A stretch of DNA of 20,975 nt from an uncultured Bacilli bacterium (GCA_947522695.1 CANNTX010000020.1:1-20975), one strand, 5' to 3'. Shown: positions 7,326 to 14,593, numbered from the stretch's first letter. Program-made: numbers and translations. Notes: generated by a model from the sequence alone, not told the origin.

Positions 7326-8216
7326 CTATACTAATTCAAACTCTCTTGTTATAATTCTTTTATCGCTACAATATTCGATTATATATTCATTATTTTTTTT
7401 ACATATAATTATTCCAATAGTTTTATCTTGATTTACTTTCTTTAAATTTTTGTCTATATAATTCATATATACTTCAATTTGCCCAATATGTTCTTTTTTT
7501 AATTTAGTTACTTTTAATTCAATCACAATATAACAATTAAACTCTATGTTGTATAACAATAAATCAATGTAATTATAATTATTTCCAATTTTTATAGGAT
7601 ATTCATTACTGATAAAACAAAAACCTGTTCCTAGTTCTTGCATAAAATTTTTAATATCTTCTAATATAATTTGTTGTAAAACTTTCTCTGATATTTCAGT
7701 ATATTTATCCGTTTTTTTAATTAATATTGGATTTTTTACTAAATCAAGTAATAGAGGTTGTTCATTTGAAATAAGTTTTAATTTTGCACTTTCACTTAAT
7801 CTTTCATATTCTTTTGATTTTATTTTTTGTTTCAATTTATCTCTTGAAATATTTTCCTTTTCACAAATCATTGCATAATAATTGATTTCGTTTACATCTT
7901 TTAAACAAAATAGTTCTCTAATATGGCTAACTGATAATTTGGTCCCTAACGGGGACCATTTTTGATTTTCAAAAAATAAATATAGTTGTCGCATTCTTCT
8001 AAGTGTCCTAGCATTGTATTTTTTTCCAACATCAAGTAGCAACTTTTTGGAATAATTTTCTATTATACTTTCTCCATATGTTTTTCCTGCTTCACTTATT
8101 AATTTTCCAACCTCATAATAGGTAGTTACAGTATTTCTTTCTTTTGAGTAATCCTTTACCTTACAATATATTTCATTATCTATTATTTTATTTTTTATTT
8201 CTTCATAATAATTCAT
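7326..8216 (-). CDS. DUF1016/YhcG-type PD-(D/E)XK nuclease, array copy E
   Basis: 296 residues, intact, and the most diverged N-terminal half of the four. Residues about 33-80 read YEVGKLISEAGKTYGESIIE and KKLLLDVGKKYNARTLRRMR, with a different middle (LYLFFENQKWSPLGTKLSVS, then CLKDVNEINYYAMICEKENI). It lacks the TWSH motif (SVSH instead). From about residue 135 onward it is again near identical to copy B, including the GTGFCFISNEYPIKIGNNYN stretch. Catalytic positions are kept: YIDLLL, VIELKVTK, HIGQIEVYMNYID. Palindrome H7 encodes WSPLGT. It is the first intact copy behind the array promoter, with only the broken unit F' before it. Confidence 0.9.
   Translation of the reverse strand: MNYYEEIKNKIIDNEIYCKVKDYSKERNTVTTYYEVGKLISEAGKTYGESIIENYSKKLLLDVGKKYNARTLRRMRQLYLFFENQKWSPLGTKLSVSHIRELFCLKDVNEINYYAMICEKENISRDKLKQKIKSKEYERLSESAKLKLISNEQPLLLDLVKNPILIKKTDKYTEISEKVLQQIILEDIKNFMQELGTGFCFISNEYPIKIGNNYNYIDLLLYNIEFNCYIVIELKVTKLKKEHIGQIEVYMNYIDKNLKKVNQDKTIGIIICKKNNEYIIEYCSDKRIITREFELV
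7940..7958. repeat. 19-bp palindrome H7 (in copy E)
   Basis: TGGTCCC, loop taacg, GGGACCA on the plus strand: 7-bp perfect arms, followed by TTTTT. It encodes WSPLGT on the minus strand. Confidence 0.9.
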
Positions 8217-8229
8217 TTGGTCCTTCTTT

Positions 8230-8646
8230 CTATACTAGTTCAAACTCTCTTGATATAATTCTTTCTCTTAATTATCTTATAAAGATTATTTGGATTTTAC
8301 ATAATTTAATATAATAAACTATTATATTAATATTTTTTTATGGTATTAATTCAGAATAATGACTCCAACTCAATTGGTGCCCCATTCGGGCACCTTTTTG
8401 AATCAATAAATAAAATTGCCTGTATCTTTTTAAATTTGTTACATTATAGCCTTTTCCAAGTTCGAGTGTTAATTTTTTAGAATACTCGATTATTATACCT
8501 TCTCCATATTTTTTACCAGCTTCGCTTAATAATTTTCCTACATTATATCTTGCTTCTAAATCATTACGATTTATTAAATAATTTTTTACTTTTTTATTTA
8601 TCTCATTATTAATAAATTCGTTTTTTATTTCTTCATAGTAATTCAT
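8230..8646 (-). pseudogene. Truncated DUF1016/YhcG gene (unit F'), first unit of the array
   Basis: The ATG at 8646, with AAGGA before it, opens a frame of 102 codons that matches the DUF1016_N domain (MNYYEEIKNEF, NVGKLLSEAGKKYGEGII, RYRQFYLLIQKGARMGH) and ends at a TAA at 8340-8338. The related unit D has TTA (Leu) at that codon, so this is a nonsense change. Beyond the stop the sequence still reads KNINIIVYYIKLCK and then jumps to the family tail (RIISREFELV, stop at 8232-8230), so the nuclease domain was lost by an internal deletion shared with unit D. It is directly downstream of the strong promoter, so a 102-residue N-terminal-domain peptide could still be made; that is speculation. Confidence 0.82.
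8376..8394. repeat. 19-bp palindrome H8 (in broken unit F')
   Basis: GGTGCCC, loop cattc, GGGCACC on the plus strand: 7-bp perfect arms, followed by TTTTT. It encodes GARMGH on the minus strand. Confidence 0.9.
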
Positions 8647-8678
8647 TTTGTCCTTCTTTCTTATAAGTTATAAAATTT

Positions 8679-8707
8679 ATTATATATATCATACATTTGT
8701 TTGTCAA
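8679..8707 (-). promoter_or_regulatory. Perfect-consensus sigma-A promoter of the nuclease array
   Basis: On the minus strand TTGACA (8707-8702) and TATAAT (8684-8679) are separated by exactly 17 bp, so both boxes match the consensus fully. The first ATG of the array (8646) lies about 33 bp past the -10 box and has AAGAAGGA before it. No other promoter of this quality is visible inside the array. Confidence 0.85.
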
Positions 8708-8727
8708 TAAATAATCGTACATTTGTT
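8688..8727 (-). promoter_or_regulatory. Direct-repeat candidate operator on the array promoter
   Basis: AACAAATGTACGAT (8727-8714) and AACAAATGTATGAT (8701-8688) are 14-bp direct repeats with one mismatch and a period of 26 bp. The upstream one lies just before the -35 box and the other fills the spacer between -35 and -10. A protein bound there would block the polymerase. The binding protein is unknown. Confidence 0.5.
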
Positions 8728-8744
8728 ATTATTTCTTTACATAT

Positions 8745-8773
8745 AAAAACAGCAACGTTAAACAGTTGCTGTT
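8745..8773 (-). terminator. Intrinsic terminator of the polysaccharide biosynthesis operon
   Basis: On the minus strand AACAGCAAC (8773-8765) pairs perfectly with GTTGCTGTT (8756-8748) over an 8-nt loop, giving a 9-bp stem that ends in a T-run (TTTTTAT across 8749-8743). It begins 4 bases after the VanZ-like gene stop, so it closes the operon that starts at about 18.57 kb and isolates it from the nuclease array. Confidence 0.85.
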
Positions 8774-8777
8774 GACA

Positions 8778-9230
8778 TTAATTCTCTTTATTTTTAATAA
8801 ATAATAATTTATATAAATATGTTCCTATTAAAATACCGATAGAATCTATTAAAACATCTTTAATACTTCCACTTCTACCATTTATAAATAATTGATGAAA
8901 TTCATCAGTACATGAATATAAAATAGATAAACCAATTGCATAATAAATTTTTGTAACACTATATTGCTTTAATAAATTAAACATTAGAAATCCTAAAATT
9001 AAATATTCAGTTATATGAGCTATTTTTCTAATATAAAATGATGAATTTTTAACTATTATTTCTTTTTCATTATTAGGAGTTTCATTATTTGTTATTTTAT
9101 CTTTTATTTCAATCATAGTAGTTATTACTTTATCACTTGTACCAGTTGATTTATTTGCATCTGCACTTGAAAAAGAAAATATTACAATCATCCATAAGAT
9201 TAACACTATAAAACTTATTATTTTTTTCAT
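8778..9230 (-). CDS. VanZ-family membrane protein
   Basis: Small membrane protein of 150 residues with the VanZ-like signature: membrane helix 1 (about 4-21) followed by the FSFSSADANKS segment, RKIAHITEYLILGFL (about 67-81), and DEFHQLFINGRSGSIKDVLI (about 107-126), where VanZ-like proteins carry their conserved DExHQ and GR.....D residues. About four membrane helices are expected. The biochemical role of VanZ-like proteins is poorly defined; VanZ itself gives low-level teicoplanin resistance, and relatives are common in polysaccharide and cell-wall loci. It is the last gene of the operon; GGAAAG of its ribosome site overlaps the end of the flippase gene, 4 bp upstream. Confidence 0.88.
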   Translation of the reverse strand: MKKIISFIVLILWMIVIFSFSSADANKSTGTSDKVITTMIEIKDKITNNETPNNEKEIIVKNSSFYIRKIAHITEYLILGFLMFNLLKQYSVTKIYYAIGLSILYSCTDEFHQLFINGRSGSIKDVLIDSIGILIGTYLYKLLFIKNKEN

Positions 9231-9234
9231 TATA

Positions 9235-10653
9235 TTACTTTCCTTTAAATAACAATATTTTATATTTTTTCAAATATTGAATTAAAAATTTATGATTCAT
9301 TAATATAAATATTATAAGTATCATGAATTCACATACTATACTAAATATAATTGATTGACTATAGTAAAATGCAACTATTATTATATACATTATTGTAATA
9401 ATGAAAAAATTAAAATAATTTAATTTGATTTTTACATATTTGGATATTTTTAAATATCTTGCTAAAGCTATGTAAATATATGATATTAAAGTTGATAAAC
9501 TAGCAATTATAAGGCCATATTTTTTCATAAAAAATATATTGATTAAAATATTTATAATTCCACCTAAAATCGTTGTTGTCGCAATTTCTTTTGGCAATTT
9601 TAAAGCTATAAAAACACCACCTATTAAAATACTAAATAATTCAAAGAAAGAAGCACAAATTAAAATTGGTATATATTTATAAGCATCGAAATAAAGTTCT
9701 TTAATTAGTATTTTAAATATTATAGGCATGGCTGCAAGTATTAATAAACACATAAATGAACATAACAAAAAAACTATATTTATGATTTTTGAAAAATAAA
9801 TACTACGATCTTCATCATTATTACTCATTGACGCAGATTCAGTCCAAGATAAACTAAAGACATTGAAAATATGAGAAATTAACAAAGAAAATTTCGTAGA
9901 AATTGAGTATATGCCATTAAATGATACCCCTAATAAAAATGAAATCATTATTTTATCTGAGATACTCATTATCCACGAAGAAATACTATTTGGTATTAAT
10001 GGAAATGAATATTTAATTAATTCTTTTATTTTATTCTTAGATAATACACTAAAATTAATATATTTATATATTTTAATTTTGAAAATTAAAAATAATGATG
10101 CTAATATATTTGAAAAAACATATGCTAAAACGATTCCTAATAGCTTCATCGATAAATATTTAATAAATAAAATACATAATAAAACATTTGAAGAACCAGA
10201 TATAATGCTTGCTAAACCATATTCAATGTTTTTACCAAGTCCTCTTGAAATTTGCAACATTAAATTTAATAATGACGTACTTAACGTCATTATAAAGATA
10301 TATTCAATATTCTTTATTTTCAATATTTTAAGACAAATGAAGTATATACTCATGAATATTAATAATTGCACTAGAATTACAATAATTCCATTTGTAATAA
10401 TATTTTTAATTTCACTATTATTTTCTCTTTTATCAATTAGAAAACGAAATATTCCATTTTCTAATTGAAGTGTTAAAAATATAGCTAAAAGCCAAGCATA
10501 AGTAGAATATAAATCAAAATATCCATATTCTTCAGTACTTAATAAAGCTGTAAAAAAGGGTAGCAAAAAAAATGATAAAAATTGAGTACAAAACTTACTT
10601 AAAAAAATAATAATTGTGTTTTTAATAAAACTTTTTTCTCTAATATTATTCAT
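9235..10653 (-). CDS. wzx: Wzx-type polysaccharide flippase (MOP superfamily)
   Basis: Multi-pass membrane protein of 472 residues that would move the undecaprenyl-linked repeat unit to the outer face of the membrane. The N-terminus KNTIIIFLSKFCTQFLSFFL with LLSTEEYGYFDLY is typical of the polysaccharide-synthesis (RfbX/MurJ-like) family, and about 12-14 hydrophobic helices can be counted. The SFPLIPNSISSWIMSISDKI segment (about residues 215-235) is the usual start of the second half. The start overlaps the end of the acetyltransferase gene by 8 bp. Together with the Wzy-like polymerase it marks a Wzx/Wzy-dependent pathway rather than an ABC-exported one. Confidence 0.93.
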   Translation of the reverse strand: MNNIREKSFIKNTIIIFLSKFCTQFLSFFLLPFFTALLSTEEYGYFDLYSTYAWLLAIFLTLQLENGIFRFLIDKRENNSEIKNIITNGIIVILVQLLIFMSIYFICLKILKIKNIEYIFIMTLSTSLLNLMLQISRGLGKNIEYGLASIISGSSNVLLCILFIKYLSMKLLGIVLAYVFSNILASLFLIFKIKIYKYINFSVLSKNKIKELIKYSFPLIPNSISSWIMSISDKIMISFLLGVSFNGIYSISTKFSLLISHIFNVFSLSWTESASMSNNDEDRSIYFSKIINIVFLLCSFMCLLILAAMPIIFKILIKELYFDAYKYIPILICASFFELFSILIGGVFIALKLPKEIATTTILGGIINILINIFFMKKYGLIIASLSTLISYIYIALARYLKISKYVKIKLNYFNFFIITIMYIIIVAFYYSQSIIFSIVCEFMILIIFILMNHKFLIQYLKKYKILLFKGK

Positions 10654-11236
10654 TATTACTTCCTTTTATATAATATCTCATTCTTTTTTGAGTTCCAACA
10701 TTATTAACTATTTTAGCTGGAACACCAGCAATAGTAACGTTGTCTTCAAATGACTTATTTACAACTGCATTTGCTCCAATAGCAACATTATTTCCTATTT
10801 TAATTTTGCCAAATAATTTTGCACCTGGACCTATAAAGCAATTATCACCTATAATAGGGGCTTCTTCTTCTTTTTCCATGTTTGTACCTATATTTACATC
10901 TACATTTATTCTACAATTGCATCCAATTTTCGCACTTCCATTTACGCATATTGTACCCCGATGTTGAATATATAATCCTGGTCCAAATGTATTTATTGGT
11001 ATGCTAAAGCCATATTTAATCTGTTGTTTCTTATATTCATATTTTAATATGTATAAATATAATCGAGAAAAAAAATCATGTTTACAATTATTATAGTATT
11101 CTACTTTTCTCATTAATAATTGGAATTTGTAAACAGGTATTTCTCCTCTTATACCAAAATATTTTTTTCTTACATATCCTCTTGCTTCTCTATCACATTT
11201 TATATAATATAAATAATCATTTTTATTCTTTATCAT
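10646..11236 (-). CDS. Hexapeptide-repeat acyltransferase (serine acetyltransferase-like)
   Basis: Left-handed beta-helix acyltransferase that probably acetylates a sugar of the repeat unit. I place the start at the ATG at 11236 (196 residues) because GGAGGT (11249-11244) lies 7 bases upstream; a start at 11251 would lose this site. The N-terminal half is helical and basic. The hexapeptide repeats run from about residue 80 to 185: GPGLYIQHRGTICVNGSAKI with the active-site-type His of the CysE/LacA families, then GDNCFIGPGAKLFGKIKIGN and GANAVVNKSF, ending AGVPAKIV, the typical closing turn. The start overlaps the end of the Wzy-like gene by 14 bp. The layout resembles serine acetyltransferase, but the context argues for polysaccharide modification. 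Confidence 0.87.
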   Translation of the reverse strand: MIKNKNDYLYYIKCDREARGYVRKKYFGIRGEIPVYKFQLLMRKVEYYNNCKHDFFSRLYLYILKYEYKKQQIKYGFSIPINTFGPGLYIQHRGTICVNGSAKIGCNCRINVDVNIGTNMEKEEEAPIIGDNCFIGPGAKLFGKIKIGNNVAIGANAVVNKSFEDNVTIAGVPAKIVNNVGTQKRMRYYIKGSNNE

Positions 11237-12290
11237 CAATATTACCTCCAAAATCTAATTTATTATGTATTATTGAATATAATAATATAGCTAAAGTAAA
11301 ATTAATACTTCCTATTATGGTATTTGATTCAGCTAAACCATATATCATAAAAATAAAAATTGCCACAATAATTTTATTGTTATTAATATGTTTTACTCCA
11401 AATATTAAAATAAAGTAGTATAGTAATGATAAAAATAAACCGCATCTATATATTATAGCTAAATAAAAATTATCTAAATACAATTCATTTAAGACATTGC
11501 TACCAAATAATGTAAATATACTCCCATTTTCAATTATTTGATTCCATAAATACGGTCTATTACTAAGCAAAATATTTATATCATTATTTTTAGAAATTCC
11601 AATTTTAATTGCAAGTAAATATGATGCACAAAAAAATAATAACGGTAACCAACTAATTATTTTTTTATAATTTAACTTTTCTTTAAAAATATCCAATAAA
11701 AATAATATAATAATACAATATATTCCTGTTCTTGATAATGATAATTTATATAATATAAGTGATAATATAGAAAAGATACTATAAAATTTTATTTTATTAT
11801 TATTTATTATATATGCACATAATACAATTGGAATATAATACATAAATATACTATTTGGATGTGTAAATCCTAAACTATGTCTTATTAAATAACCATTTGT
11901 TGTTATTCTAATCAAATAGTTATCATTTAAAATTCCAGTAAAATATAAAAACAAAGTAATCATGTACATTATAGATGATGATATCATAAATTTCTTTAAA
12001 AATTCTTTTATATCACAATTTATCAAAGTAAGTGCTAATACATAAGTTATTAATAAATTAACATCTTTGTAAATTAAAACACTTATAGTTGATAATATAA
12101 AAAATATAAATATTTTAAGTAATATATTATTATTTTTTATATTATTTAATAACCTTAAAAATTGAAAAAATAATATAACTAGTACTGTCGTATATAATAT
12201 ATATGTATTTACTTTATATTCAATTAAATATTTTAAAAGCACACAAATAAAAATTATTATTGTTTTAATATCTAAAGAAATCTTTCTCAT
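11223..12290 (-). CDS. Wzy-type polysaccharide polymerase (O-antigen polymerase-like)
   Basis: Very hydrophobic protein of 355 residues with about 10 membrane helices, placed between glycosyltransferase and flippase genes. It would join repeat units outside the membrane. Supporting points are HSLGFTHPNSIFMYYIPIVL (about residues 138-157), a pattern common in Wzy/WaaL-like proteins, KLSLSRTGIYCIIILFLLDI (about 185-204) and a polar outer loop with NRPYLWNQIIENGSIFTLFG. Wzy proteins share little sequence, so the call rests on topology, these short motifs and position. The ribosome site is weak (AAG before the ATG) and a 16-bp inverted repeat lies 12 bp upstream. Confidence 0.82.
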   Translation of the reverse strand: MRKISLDIKTIIIFICVLLKYLIEYKVNTYILYTTVLVILFFQFLRLLNNIKNNNILLKIFIFFILSTISVLIYKDVNLLITYVLALTLINCDIKEFLKKFMISSSIMYMITLFLYFTGILNDNYLIRITTNGYLIRHSLGFTHPNSIFMYYIPIVLCAYIINNNKIKFYSIFSILSLILYKLSLSRTGIYCIIILFLLDIFKEKLNYKKIISWLPLLFFCASYLLAIKIGISKNNDINILLSNRPYLWNQIIENGSIFTLFGSNVLNELYLDNFYLAIIYRCGLFLSLLYYFILIFGVKHINNNKIIVAIFIFMIYGLAESNTIIGSINFTLAILLYSIIHNKLDFGGNIDDKE

Positions 12291-12301
12291 CTTAATATAT
12301 A

Positions 12302-12348
12302 ATTAATTAAAAAGAAATATTATTATTTAATTTTTCTTTTTAATTAAT
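12302..12348. repeat. 16-bp perfect inverted repeat between glycosyltransferase and polymerase genes
   Basis: ATTAATTAAAAAGAAA (12302-12317) and its exact reverse complement (12333-12348) surround a 15-nt loop. The arms are nearly all A and T. It occupies half of the 96-bp gap, the longest gap inside the operon, and would form a long hairpin in the mRNA ahead of the wzy start. It could be an attenuator, an RNA processing or stability element, or a small mobile remnant; no tail of Ts follows closely enough to call a terminator. Confidence 0.6.
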
Positions 12349-12386
12349 CCCTTTCTATTTATATTTTTTTAATTATTATGCAATTC

Positions 12387-13415
12387 CTATAACAAATATT
12401 TTTTTATATTTTTTATATAATCATTATAATTATCTAGTAAAACACTTTTCTCAACTGCCCCCTTAGATTTACAATTATATTCATTTTTATTATTTAACAA
12501 ATTAATAATAATTTTTACAAAATCATCTGTTTCTGTACAAAAATAACCACATCTATTATCAATAATATTCACTAAACCACCAACCGGACAAGCAATTACG
12601 GGTATTCCAAAGCATAATGATTCATAAGCAACTAATCCAAATCCTTCAAATTTAGATGGCATAACTATTATTTTGCTTTTTTTGAAATATGGGAATGGAT
12701 TTTTTTCAAAATCTCTAAGTTCTATACAATCTTCAACATTATAATAATTTATCCATTCAACAACTTTATTTTTCCAAGAGCCATCTCCCATCATTAATGC
12801 TTTTACTGGACATTTATTATCTTTCATTTTTTTTACGATTTTAATAAATTTTTCAGGATCTTTTTGTTCACAAAATCTACCAATAAACGATATATCATAT
12901 ATCTTTTCATATTCTAAATTATCTTCATTTAAAATCTCATTTCTAGATAAAGGATTTGAAACAAGATGTATTTTATTTTTTATTAATTTACGAAAAATAA
13001 ATTCATTGTAAATTGATTCAGAAACTATAAATATTTTATCAAAATTTATAGATGCTAGTGCATATGTTATACTTTTAATATTTATTTTTTTTATCCATGA
13101 TGGATTATTATGTAAATGAGATATTAATACATATTGTCCCTTAATACTTGACATTATTACACTTGCTCTAAAATCAGTAGCAATTGCTATATCTGGTTTA
13201 ATTTTATTAATTACTTTTTTTAGTTCTTTTTTATCTAATTTTTTTTTAGTTATAACATGTTTAATATTATTTTCATTTAGATACAAATTAATACTTCCAG
13301 ATTCCGAAATATAATAACAATCATATTCATCTTTAATTCCATTAATTATTTGGATTACAACCTTTTCTGCTCCTGAAAATCCTTTATTAGGCATAATAAA
13401 AATTATTTTTTTCAT
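12387..13415 (-). CDS. GT4-family glycosyltransferase
   Basis: Cytoplasmic or membrane-associated sugar transferase of 342 residues with the GT-B fold. The N-terminal half begins MKKIIFIMPNKGFSGAEKVV, with the Gly-rich acceptor-side loop of GT4 enzymes. The C-terminal half begins near residue 170 (DISFIGRFCEQKDPEKFIKI), carries ALMMGDGSWK and has the donor-binding EX7E motif EGFGLVAYE at about 262-270 followed by CFGIPVIACPVGG. Sugar specificity cannot be read from the sequence. It lies 10 bp downstream of the ferredoxin/F420-beta protein gene and belongs to the same transcript. Confidence 0.92.
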   Translation of the reverse strand: MKKIIFIMPNKGFSGAEKVVIQIINGIKDEYDCYYISESGSINLYLNENNIKHVITKKKLDKKELKKVINKIKPDIAIATDFRASVIMSSIKGQYVLISHLHNNPSWIKKINIKSITYALASINFDKIFIVSESIYNEFIFRKLIKNKIHLVSNPLSRNEILNEDNLEYEKIYDISFIGRFCEQKDPEKFIKIVKKMKDNKCPVKALMMGDGSWKNKVVEWINYYNVEDCIELRDFEKNPFPYFKKSKIIVMPSKFEGFGLVAYESLCFGIPVIACPVGGLVNIIDNRCGYFCTETDDFVKIIINLLNNKNEYNCKSKGAVEKSVLLDNYNDYIKNIKKYLL

Positions 13416-13425
13416 AACAACACCT

Positions 13426-14589
13426 TTATTTTTTTATATACTTTAATAATTTAAAATCAAACAATATTTTTAATATTTTTTTCTTATTGGAAGTTATTTT
13501 ATGATTACATTTTTTAAAATTATCATCAATATTCTCCGAATCAATATTTTTAAAGAAAATATTACGTTCTTTAGGTTTTTGAATTGAATTTACTAAATTA
13601 GGATTTCCATTGATAATTAAATCCATATTTACTTTTTTTATATCAACGTTTTGTAAAAAATTTAATAATTGTTTTCCCTTTTCGGTTTTAATTATTATCG
13701 CTGATACTCCATTTTTTGTTTTTTCACCAAATAAATCATCTGGTACTTTCCAAAAATCTCCAATAATTATATCACCTGGATTATTGTTTCCCTTGAAGTG
13801 ACAATTATAACATTTTTCATTCATAATTAATCCGTCTATAAAAGAAGATACATAATAATCTAAATTAAATGATAGTTTTTTTATTTCTTTTAAATTTTTA
13901 AAACTATAAACTGAATCGGGCATTTTCCAACCACAGTTTTCTTTATTTCTAAAATTAACTTTAATTAATTTTGATTTTTGTTCTTTTTCAAGCAATTCTT
14001 TATATTTTCTCCATACTTTTCTTGATGGTACCCCCTCACAAATTAAAGATATAGTGGTCAAATTTTCATGATTTATAAATGTTTTTATTGCTTTAACTTG
14101 ACATGGAGTTCCTACAAATAATACTTTATGTTCTTTTATTACTTCTTGAACTTCTTTAAATACATTTGACAAATCGCTTTGAACATATTTCGAACCCTGC
14201 ATTTTTTTTATATCATCTAGTTGATTTGATAAAATATGTTTTGGAAGCATATTTTTATCCCAAACACATCCAACTACATAACCTCCTGATTTTATGAAAT
14301 TTTTTGCTACTTCATAAAAAAAACCACCAGAAGAACTTTTCTTTAAACTTTCTTCATCTCTTATTTGTAAAGCATATGTTTCATTATTTATATCTATTTT
14401 ACTTACACTTATTTCATTTAAATATAAGCATTTCCTTTCACATAAACCACAATTTATACATTTATTTTTATCAATTTTAGGATTTAAAAATCCTTCACTA
14501 TTTTCACACATACTAATAGCATTTTTAGGACAAATATTTTTACATAATCCACAACCATAACAATTTTTTTTAAATTCAAAATCTATCAT
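13426..14589 (-). CDS. Ferredoxin plus coenzyme F420 dehydrogenase beta-type protein (capsule-locus type)
   Basis: Iron-sulfur protein that by family contains the FrhB/FdhB beta-subunit fold. I place the start at the ATG at 14589 (387 residues), 7 bases after GAGGAG, rather than inside the previous gene at 14613. Two 4Fe-4S motifs open the protein: Cys10, 13, 16 and 20 in CYGCGLCKNICP, and Cys44, 47, 50 and 54 in CINCGLCERKC. Next come the KSSSGGFFYEVAKNFIKSGG stretch and FVGTPCQVKAIKTF, both typical of the FrhB N- and C-terminal domains, and CYNCHFKG near residue 270. In polysaccharide loci this family is commonly paired with a pyruvyl transferase family protein, as here (next gene upstream, 4 bp gap). 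Its reaction in these loci is not established; F420 use is not implied. Confidence 0.88.
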   Translation of the reverse strand: MIDFEFKKNCYGCGLCKNICPKNAISMCENSEGFLNPKIDKNKCINCGLCERKCLYLNEISVSKIDINNETYALQIRDEESLKKSSSGGFFYEVAKNFIKSGGYVVGCVWDKNMLPKHILSNQLDDIKKMQGSKYVQSDLSNVFKEVQEVIKEHKVLFVGTPCQVKAIKTFINHENLTTISLICEGVPSRKVWRKYKELLEKEQKSKLIKVNFRNKENCGWKMPDSVYSFKNLKEIKKLSFNLDYYVSSFIDGLIMNEKCYNCHFKGNNNPGDIIIGDFWKVPDDLFGEKTKNGVSAIIIKTEKGKQLLNFLQNVDIKKVNMDLIINGNPNLVNSIQKPKERNIFFKNIDSENIDDNFKKCNHKITSNKKKILKILFDFKLLKYIKK

Positions 14590-14593
14590 ATAA

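Larger units (their letters stand above)
3921..8646 (-). repeat. Tandem array of DUF1016/YhcG nuclease genes (period about 905 bp)
   Basis: Seven head-to-tail units, all on the minus strand: F' (8646-8230, broken), E (8216-7326), D (7312-6796, broken), C (6782-5892), B (5876-4986), A (4972-4082) and A' (remnant). Intact units start 904-906 bp apart where adjacent, and the spacers are 13-15 bp (TAG, AAAGAAGGA, then ATG). The first about 36 codons and the last about 145 codons are almost identical by eye, while codons about 80-140 diverge strongly. Eight 19-bp palindromes, one per unit and two in the chimeric unit D, sit at the same codon position. The array has one strong promoter at its right end and separates two polysaccharide operons. 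Confidence 0.95.

Noticed and set aside
3921..8646. CRISPR-like array or transposon
   Set aside because: The repeats are whole genes about 905 bp long, not short repeats with spacers, and no Cas, transposase or terminal inverted repeats are visible.
8688..8727. LexA (SOS) box in the array promoter
   Set aside because: The direct repeats only partly match the Gram-positive GAAC-N4-GTTC pattern (6 and 5 of 8 positions); not enough to call SOS control.
9911..10468. 185-codon plus-strand open frame inside the flippase gene
   Set aside because: It is an antisense shadow of a well-supported membrane protein; AT-rich antisense frames stay open by chance.
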